Shown piece by piece: positions 57,801 to 64,000 of a stretch of 64,000 bases of DNA. The position numbers and the translations under genes are program-made. The DNA lies in NCBI GenBank assembly GCA_030765065.1, contig CM060977.1:160837052-160901051 (forward strand), given 5' to 3'. Under the pieces are notes generated by a model. It was not told the DNA's origin. It worked only from the letters and a program-made list of their open reading frames with translations, and ran no database searches. Each line of letters starts with the position of its first letter. Within the stretch, counting starts at the first letter, position 1. The DNA comes from Deroplatys truncata (Eukaryota; Arthropoda; Insecta; Mantodea; Mantidae).

Positions 57801-58542
57801 CCTTCGTAATCGTGTGGATATACGGTTGGTGGCAAACGAGAAGACTCTGGAAAAGTTAATTGCAAAGCCTACGTTTATCGATCGAACAATATATGCTACC
57901 AATCTAGCTGCTGTGCATATGGCCTCCCGACAGATCGTCTTCAACAAGCCTATATACATTGGAATGAGTGTGTTGGACATCTCCAAGACATTAATGTACC
58001 ACTTTCATTATGATGTGTTGTTACCGCATTATGGAGTTGAAAACCTGAAGCTGATGTATATGGACACTGATTCATTCATCCATCAAGTTACAACTGAAGA
58101 TGTGTACAAGGACAAGCTACGTTTTCTTGAGCATCTGGATACGGCTGATTCTCCTACAAACCATATATACTATTCAGCTCTAAACAAGAAAGTGCTTGGA
58201 AAATTTAAAGATGAGGCTAATGGTAAAATCATCCAACGCTTTGTCGGACTGCGACCTAAGATGTATGCGCTAGATATCCACGGCTCAATCATAAAAAAGA
58301 TTAAAGGTACAAAACGTGGCGTTATTAAGCAGCACATCACATTCGACAGTTATACAGACTGTCTTAAAGCCAGAGAAATAATAAGGACGCCCATGAATCT
58401 GATCCTGTCACGAAAGCATACTGTTACCACAGTGCAAGTGAATAAAATTGCATTGACTCCATACGACGATAAAAGAGTCGTTGCTGAGGATGGAATAACG
58501 ACATATGCATATGGCCATTACAGCATTACAAGCAGTGCCTAA
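54889..58542 (+). CDS. polB: Protein-primed family-B DNA polymerase, right arm copy
   Basis: Inverted twin of the gene at 47016-50669, also 1217 codons and intact. By eye I find four amino-acid differences: L81 (left H), R89 (left C), I178 (left M) and E379 (left K). All are outside the catalytic motifs; E379 lies within the third zinc-finger-like module. The zinc modules, the exonuclease acids D424/E426, the endonuclease VII-like module and the polymerase motifs (D817, K958, D1059, D1061, K1124) are the same in both. The start is the ATG after GAATAAAG, 166 bp from the TATA box. It reads towards the right end, so the two genes diverge from the centre of the element. No terminal-protein domain is evident ahead of the zinc modules. 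Confidence 0.93.
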   Translation: MNNSAYKNIIPSATGYACSKCRKEFLRSYDKRRHQMTCKRLFKCKHCNVTFNDGYKGQRHEDVCEISSPQKKSRLEPTKHLILSTMEDRDMKEYETAFEGRLKSYFIRCDSSKDLNMYLHEAKQRIIQAVHKELGIHKSVKINLLVECRFVNSIGETCDKTFKTRNQAAFLETDLDSILETKMKKLVTEMEESQLKGSNWALLAVEGIRLRINKYNPLRGSSYIALPPSIEARKACINIQNLTDELCFIYSVLAKFIEKDAQRVSKYKQLQDKYDFSCVSYPTPLSQIPKFEKLNRMSINVFGLDEKHEVYPIKVADTELPDHRDLLLLSDSSGKHHYVYIKNFEKLVRRQKTKHDGVIYTCKRCFTHFDDRYGRSGLEKLQEHASICNQHGVARVVMPTKEKSIVQFKIFERMLKLPYVIYADFESILAPCHTCIPSPETSYTTHYQEHTAMSFCVYVKPSTSVEHLETGLPKQPYVYRGYDAAQKFMEYLTSLAKEIDNIYKSTKPLKLTDQQQKDFIASTVCYLCGKTFTEVNYKVRDHDHISGEYRGSLHNECNLACKTPTYIPVFMHNLSGYDSHFIVKELGCTSERVEVIPSSEESYISFSKYVGDIKLRFVDSFRFLSTSLDKLVKNLTSYPETLKYFGEDKMKLMTRKGVFPYDYVTSWDVLNETCLPPKNCFYNKLNEEEISDADYKHARNVWRLFNVRNLGEYSNLYLISDVLLLADVFETFREQTLKTHKVDPAHYFTSPGLTWDAMLLYTGIELELLQDYDQLLMVESGIRGGLCQVSHRYAEANNTYMDKFDPSRPTQFITYEDANNQYGWAMCHALPFGGFQWVSPEEINLQRLEEDDPHGYILEVDIEYPAELHDLHNDLPFLPECLKPKESTTKKLIPHLGSRKKYVGHYMTLKQALSHRLRLTKIHRVLQFRQSQWLKPYVEFNNRLRQKAANDFEKDLYKLFNNAMFGKTMENLRNRVDIRLVANEKTLEKLIAKPTFIDRTIYATNLAAVHMASRQIVFNKPIYIGMSVLDISKTLMYHFHYDVLLPHYGVENLKLMYMDTDSFIHQVTTEDVYKDKLRFLEHLDTADSPTNHIYYSALNKKVLGKFKDEANGKIIQRFVGLRPKMYALDIHGSIIKKIKGTKRGVIKQHITFDSYTDCLKAREIIRTPMNLILSRKHTVTTVQVNKIALTPYDDKRVVAEDGITTYAYGHYSITSSA

Positions 58543-58640
58543 GAGAATGTAATCCTTAGATGATAAGTTTCTCGTGAGTCTACAACTTTAAAAAGTGGAA
58601 GTTTACCATGTACTGTGTATACATCTAGCAGACACCTAAG

Positions 58641-58646
58641 AATAAA
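58641..58646 (+). promoter_or_regulatory. Poly(A) signal after right polymerase gene
   Basis: AATAAA 99 bp after the stop codon, the mirror image of 46912-46917. Confidence 0.55.
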
Positions 58647-59104
58647 TGAAAATAAGAATGTGGAAGGGAGGCGGTAACCCTGCCATTAGGAGCAAATCCT
58701 AGTGCTAGTCTCAAGCCTAGATAAAAGGGGAGAGGCACCTACCCTTACAATCCTTATCTAATAAAGCATCAATTAACTGGTAAAGACGATACACCTAGCC
58801 AACAATTAACCATACAAAAACAGAAAAGCTGAATAAAAACAATAATATCACTATCAGAGCTTAAGGTTGGGTTATAAAAGACATATCTACATAGTTTCTT
58901 ACATGTTAGCATTAGAATATTGAGAAGACCATAAAAGGATCCTATATGACTGTAAAAACGTTAGAAATGGTTATAGATCATAAGACTTGTGTAATACAAG
59001 AGAAAAACTCTATAAACAAGAGAGAATGCCTGAAAACCATGTGTCAATAGCATGAAAATAACCATTACACTTTCTAAAAAGCCCACCAGGAACTCTAATG
59101 GCAT

Positions 59105-59352
59105 AAAAATAGTCACTGCACTTTCCAAAAGTCCATAAAACAGCCACTACATTTACCAAAAGCCAATAAAACAGTCACTACACTTATCCAAAAGCCGACA
59201 AAATAGCCTCTACACTTATCCAAAAGCCGATAAAACAGCCACTACTCTTTCCAAAAGCCGATAAAACAGTCACTACACTTTCCAAAATCCGATAAAACAG
59301 CCACTGCACTTTCCAAAAGCCAATAAAACAGCCATTACACTTTCCAAAAGCC
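59105..59352. repeat. 31-32-bp tandem repeats, right arm
   Basis: Inverted counterpart of 46206-46452, units of the type CACTTTCCAAAAGCCGATAA followed by AACAGCCACTA; the same unit-to-unit variants occur in mirrored order. Confidence 0.88.
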
Positions 59353-59924
59353 CTTCAGGAGCTCTTAATGGTCTGTGCCTATGCCACATCCATAACCTAA
59401 AATACCTTTAAAGAGCCACAAACACTCCTAGCACGAGCTTTGAAAACGTCTTTAAAATTGTCAAAATACCTTAATAACATCATAAAACACCTCGAAATAT
59501 TCTGAAACCTATATAAATACCCTGAATCTACCTGCTCCAGTTCCCAAAATGCTGCTGAAACACCTAAAATTCCCTGCCTCATACCAGAATGTCCTGAAAG
59601 CCTTGTTCATATCAAAAAAATACCTGTACCTGTGCCTAAAATGTCTCTAAATGAATCCTAAAATGCTCCACAATTCCTAGTACACTGGCTAAAATGCTTA
59701 CCCCAATACCCTAAAACACGTATCTGTTTCTATGTCTAAAAATATTTTAAGCCAGTAAGAGGATGTCAAATGCCTGTTCCACCGCATTAAAAACATCATC
59801 AGAATACCTGCAAAGTTAGCTAAGCATGTACCTAAAAAGCTTCTAAGTGTGTTCTAAAATAATTATATTGTGCTTGTGCTCTAAATACCTCTGAAATTCT
59901 TACTCTTCCCTTCTGGAAAACACC

Positions 59925-60482
59925 CTACATACCTTCAGTCCCTGTCTTCCCTAGCATTTCTCCCCGTATTCCCTATCTCCCTCATATAAACGCGTACTCC
60001 CCCTTCTTCAGTACCTGTCTAGCATTATCATCTACTCCCTATTTTTCGTATATAATTGTATACTCTACTCGACCTCTGACTAGCCTAGCACTTCACCTCG
60101 TATTCCCTGCCACTCTCATATAAAGCACATTCCTCCTACTTCAACCTCTGTCTATCCTAGCATCTACCCTCGTTTTCCCTATCTCCCCCATATAAACTCA
60201 TTTTCCTCTATGAAGACTCTCTCAACCTAGCATCTCTCCTCGTTTTCCCTATCCTTTCCCTTATAAAGCATATATTCCGACCTTTCAAACCCTGTGTAGT
60301 CGACATCTAACCTTGTAATCCCTATCTCTTCAGTATAAAACGTGCATTCTGCCCTTTCAACCCCTGTCTAGCCTGACAACTCTCCTCGTAATCCCTATCT
60401 CCCCCATATAAACGCATTTTTCCTCCTTGGATGCTCTCCTAGCCTAGCATCTACCCTCGTTTTCCCTATCTTTTCCCATATA
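59925..60482. repeat. Subterminal 72-bp tandem repeats, right arm
   Basis: Inverted counterpart of 45075-45630 with the same order of variants, ending about 40 bp from the terminus. Confidence 0.85.
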
Positions 60483-60523
60483 AACGCAAAAAGCTGCGCC
60501 AGGTCTGTCTTAAATAACCTACT

Positions 60524-60566
60524 GACGTGAGTTGTTAAAAATGATTAAGCTCTTTCAAAATAAAAA
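60524..60566 (+). repeat. tRNA-derived SINE, 3' part
   Basis: Begins with the duplicated GACGTG and ends CTTTCAAAATAAAAAA, an A-rich SINE tail. It continues the element interrupted at 45034 and directly abuts repeat R copy 8. Confidence 0.6.
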
Positions 60567-61457
60567 ATCTGATGTGTTACACTCACATGACTTTCTCTAC
60601 TCTTGTACAAACTATTTTTACAAACACTTATTCTCCATTTACCTCATGTTAATCGAGATAAACATTTGCAGACTCTATCTTATTGCTAATTTTCTTGTAG
60701 ATGTAAGGGGAATATATATTTACAAGGGCAGTATCGAAATACCTTTAAGCACATACATATCTCTTAATAGCTGGTTGCTAGGTGCAGCACTATTCCCTTT
60801 CCCACAGATTAATACTCTTTGCATATCCAAGACAAAAAAATGAATAACGAATTCCCATTTGAGAAAATAAGTATTGAAAAATTTAAGGGAATAACAAGCA
60901 ATATCTCGAAAATGGTTCACTCAACAACAAAAATGTATATGACTTAAGTTGTGTATTTTAACGCGATCTACATCTTTTGTGTAGTACAATTTTGTGTATC
61001 TCTTATGGTTTACCAGTTTACCAAAAGTCGTTCACAATGAAGAATACTTTTGGAGACATTCCCAGAAAATTCATGATATACATTTTATTGGTCATGAAAA
61101 TATCTTAAACATATGATATTTTAATCAAAATCGTTAGAGCCATGTTTGAGAAAATTAAAGTTTTCGAAAAATGTTCCATGTAAAGGGTACTCTGTGGTGG
61201 GGGTATTTTCTTGAAAACCTTCTTGTCGCATCTCTGGAAGATACTGAACCTAAATACCAAGTTTGGTGTTTATCCGACTGTTCGTTTCTGAGTTATGATG
61301 TTCACAGACAGACACACACATACACGGACATGTTTCCAAAAATGCTTTTTTTGGATTCAGGGGATCTCAAAAGCATGTATTTCCGGTGAAATCTCCGTAT
61401 CGAATGTTTGGGTGGAATACAATACTTCCCCTACTTACTATACGTAGTAGAGAAAGT
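60567..61457 (-). repeat. Interspersed repeat family R, copy 8
   Basis: Complete minus-strand copy of the variant shared with 33292-34232 and 35670-36540, bordered by A runs. It sits in the A-rich tail of the split SINE. Confidence 0.9.
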
Positions 61458-62083
61458 AAAAATGATTGTTCTTCCACACGCTTAATTCCAAAAAAGGATT
61501 AATTTTTAAAAACTAGGAAGACTTTTGTGGAACTTAATTTCTGTCTGACCTAAAATAAACAAAATATCAACACGAAAAGTTTTGGCAGGTTAGTTTGATT
61601 GCTCATTGCTTGTTCTCTCGAATTCACCGATGCCAATCATCAGCTATTTTACCAATTGCACCTCCGAGGTCGGTAATATAAACACAAGGCTCTTTAAATA
61701 GACGTGAAAATTGGCACGACCTGTATGTCACGACCTCTGGTAGTCTTGCCCTCCCTACCCAAACATACACGTCATTTGGAACTGGTTATGACTTCCGACG
61801 ATGATCTCAAACTAGAGAGCGCTGAGTACCACAGAACTACAGATGCATTATAACTTCACCTGCAGCATATACTAGCATAGTGGTAACTCTTTTGCTTTAC
61901 TGGCAACAGAGGTTTGGACTCCACTTGCTAAAAGAAGTAAATGGTTCTGTGCAGTGGCGGCTCATGAGTATACATTTTGGGTGTTCACAAAATGTTAGAT
62001 TCAGACAGCCCTGAAAATGTAAAATAGCATATACTGCATAATAGTTATGCTTATGAACGGATTGATACAACACAGCTGCTCCC

Positions 62084-62085
<2 letters not shown>
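61458..62085. other. Intergenic DNA with small repeat fragments
   Basis: GATTGTTCTTCCACACGC at about 61464 matches the end of the TTAA foldback element, so a terminal fragment lies here. CAGTGGCGGCTCATGAG near 61953 resembles a transposon terminus but no partner end was found. Confidence 0.35.
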
Positions 62086-62115
<30 letters not shown>

Positions 62116-62135
62116 TAACAATAACAACAACAACA
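62086..62135. repeat. (AAT)n/(AAC)n microsatellite
   Basis: AAT triplets grading into AAC triplets, directly abutting the left end of TIR element copy 3. The other end of that element abuts a further ATA/AAT run at about 63085-63120. Confidence 0.92.
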
Positions 62136-63084
62136 ACACTAGTCTGCATTTTCAAACTTTTCGTCAGATGATTTCATAAAAGTAGGTGTTCTTGAATCAA
62201 GTTTTTATGCTGATTCCAGAAATAACTTCCGTTTTTTTCTATCACTCAGTCTTTACACAAAATAAGTAATGTTTTCACAATTTTATTAATGAGCTTAGAA
62301 AAGTATTCAAATACCATTTCACACAAGGTAAATTTTTATTCAAGAAACATTTTAAGAATACTCTCAAGAACTCCCCTAATTTTTTTCAAACTTTCTCTTC
62401 TTTGACTTCCTTGCAGATCCTTGAAGATGACTGCCCCTCCTCAACATCCAACAGTAGTCGGCCATCATAGTTTCATTCCATCTCCCCTGGTACCTCCTCC
62501 CCATTTCCTTAATATCTTGGTGAAAACGTTCACCCTACTCTTCACTATAATGTCCTAGATTTTCTAGAAAGTAGTCGATATGGGAATGCAGAAACTGCAC
62601 CTTTACACTCATGTTATAACCCATCTTCTTGAAATTTTCCAACATCGTTTCGACAATGGCCTTGTAATTAGGATCTTTGTTATTGCCTAAGAAGTTTTCA
62701 GTAACTGATCGGAAGGCGGTCCAAGCTTCTATTTCTCTCTCATTCATTGTCCTCTCAAAATCTTCATTCTTCATCAATTTATTTATTTGAGGACCAACAA
62801 AAATTCCGGCCTTTAATTTGTCTTGCGTAATGAAGGGAAATTTCTTGGAAAGGTACTTGAAGGAGGGTCCATCCTGTCGTAGAGCCCTTACAAATTGCTT
62901 CATCAAGCCCAATTTTATGTTTAGTGGCGGAAGCAATATCTTTATATCTGTATATTTTTGAAGTGAAATTGTGAAAAAACTGTAAGTGAAAGAAAAAAAC
63001 TAAAAGCAGTTCTGAAATCAGCATAAAAAGTGAGTCAGAATCACTTATTAGCTTTCAGTCATCCGATATCATGCAGACTAGTGT
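62136..63084 (-). mobile_element. 1-kb TIR element, copy 3, within an AAT microsatellite
   Basis: ACACTAGTCTGCAT at 62136 and ATGCAGACTAGTGT ending at 63084 form perfect 14-bp terminal inverted repeats. The interior matches copies 1 and 2. Confidence 0.87.
62388..62960 (-). pseudogene. ERFHQDIK-type ORF of copy 3, interrupted
   Basis: The minus-strand frame reads LPPLNIKLGLMKQFV, DKLKAGIFVGPQI and KAIVETMLENFKKMGYNMS, but has a stop right after GHYSEE where copy 2 continues into GERFHQDIKEMERRYQ. The sequence after the stop still encodes that block. Confidence 0.75.

Positions 63085-63120
<36 letters not shown>
63085..63120. repeat. (AAT)n microsatellite
   Basis: ATTAATAATAAT... continuing the microsatellite on the right side of TIR element copy 3. 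Confidence 0.9.
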
Positions 63121-63121
<1 letters not shown>

Positions 63122-64000
63122 CATAACTTGTTTGACGAAGGAAAGGATTGCTTTGTGGAGTTTTATTGTTTTGCCATAATTAAGCACAGTTTAGGACAAC
63201 GAAGTAATGTGTAAGCTTTCAGTACTCTCCCTTTGTATTCCTTCGTCAGGCAAATATTAATGTTACTAATTTATTAGCACTCACCAAGTCTCATTTTCTG
63301 AAGCGGGAAAACGGCATAATTTCGTCTTATAGAATGTCCTGCCCTATATAGTCCACGCAAAAGTTAATCTGCAACACTGTCACGAGCAGTTTCCAAATCA
63401 TCGATAAATTCTCGAGTCACGGAGGATTTGAAAACACGAGTGGCAGTTGCTAACAAAGACTATTTTAGGATTAAAATGAAGTGGTTTACCCAAAAATCAT
63501 GATAATAATAAAATCATAAAGTACTTATATTTATTTGCAATATAAATTGCGTGTTTTCGAAAACCAGTTAGAATCGTATGGTCACGGTTTGTTTGTTTGA
63601 TAAGTACAACTTGATCATATAGGTATTATTTTCTGTCATCAGGCGTGCGGAATTTGCAGTAGGAATTCGCTCTTCTTTTATCTATGATTGTAACTTGACG
63701 CTACAAACCTACGCCGTCCTATGGCTTCGGGTTTCCGAAGAAATCCGAATGGTTACGATGCACAGATCCTCGGGTCCGTAGCGTTAGTATTAATTTCAAA
63801 GAACCATTGTTCTCAAACTTATAAAGGCTGAAATTGAATGTGTATCTGAATATACATCCATAATTTGAAGCTCATAGGAACATATGCCTACGACTATTTA
63901 CTTTGTGTCAATAATTGGTTGCAAGAGAGAGAGAGAGAGAGAGGTGGCAATAAGTGGTAATGCAAACTTTAATTTTGCAAATAGTCTAATTTAAGCGAAC
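63121..64000. other. Intergenic DNA, no gene seen
   Basis: Only a short (GA)n run at about 63924-63942 stands out. Confidence 0.4.

Larger units (their letters stand above)
45035..60523. mobile_element. 15.5-kb palindromic Polinton-like element with two DNA polymerase genes
   Basis: The element starts AGTAGGTTATTT and ends with the inverted AAATAACCTACT. The 6-bp target duplication GACGTG is at 45029-45034 and 60524-60529. Arms of 7354 bp (45035-52388) and 7155 bp (53369-60523) are inverted, near-identical copies around a 980-bp spacer. From end to centre each arm has a 72-bp tandem repeat, AT-rich sequence with repeated TTTTAGG phrases, a 32-bp tandem repeat, the polymerase gene reading outward, a TATA-type promoter, a TG-rich array, and about 780 bp of non-coding sequence. 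Size, termini and target duplication agree with Polinton/Maverick elements, but integrase, ATPase, protease and capsid genes are all absent. It is either a snapback derivative of a Polinton or a distinct polymerase-only element. Confidence 0.85.

Noticed and set aside
45035..60523. Palindrome as a pure assembly artefact
   Set aside because: The outer flanks are different halves of one SINE with a 6-bp duplication, and the arms differ in TG-array length, at the TATA box and in four codons. Not excluded completely without reads.

Overview
The window looks like AT-rich, repeat-heavy arthropod DNA, most likely from an insect with a large genome. The evidence is a spliced LAPTM4-like gene with a long intron, many Tc1/mariner-type elements, a pogo/Tigger element, an RNase H-bearing non-LTR retrotransposon, tRNA-derived SINEs, and a Polinton/Maverick-type protein-primed DNA polymerase. 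I cannot name the species. Only one ordinary host gene is supported: the last two exons of a lysosomal-associated transmembrane protein 4 (LAPTM4) homologue at 7034-7190 and 14234-14575, plus strand. The 7.0-kb intron between them is packed with repeats. Almost everything else is mobile or repetitive DNA.

Layout. 1-2119: a perfect (GT)n array of at least 1429 bp expanded inside a 0.85-kb interspersed repeat, called family R here, which has eight copies in the window. 2259-9321: a TTAA-flanked foldback element, a tiny snapback element with long target duplications (three copies in the window), and two further repeat families. 9536-14014: a TA-flanked TIR element, a second R copy and a 1-kb TIR element with a conserved ORF. 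18063-20034: a mariner remnant and a second copy of the 1-kb TIR element. 22155-25796: a repeat expanded by a minisatellite, the third snapback copy and another R copy. 28174-32568: a Tc1/mariner-type element, a 0.4-kb palindrome and a Tigger element. 33292-38320: a non-LTR retrotransposon broken by an R copy and by a solo LTR. 38640-41080: a mariner and a short mariner derivative. 43828-61457: a SINE split by a 15,489-bp palindromic element, with an R copy on each side. 62136-63084: the third copy of the 1-kb TIR element, set in an AAT microsatellite.

The outstanding object is the element at 45035-60523. It starts AGTAGG and ends CCTACT and is flanked by a 6-bp target duplication (GACGTG). 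It consists of two arms of about 7.2-7.4 kb in inverted orientation around a 980-bp spacer. Each arm carries one intact 1217-codon gene for a protein-primed family-B DNA polymerase with N-terminal zinc fingers and an embedded endonuclease VII-like module. I see no integrase, packaging ATPase, protease or capsid gene. The size, termini and target duplication are Polinton-like, but the gene content is polymerase only and fully duplicated. My inference is a snapback (panhandle-derived) Polinton, comparable in layout to palindromic defective genomes of other protein-primed replicons. The sequence shows the structure; the mechanism is not proven.
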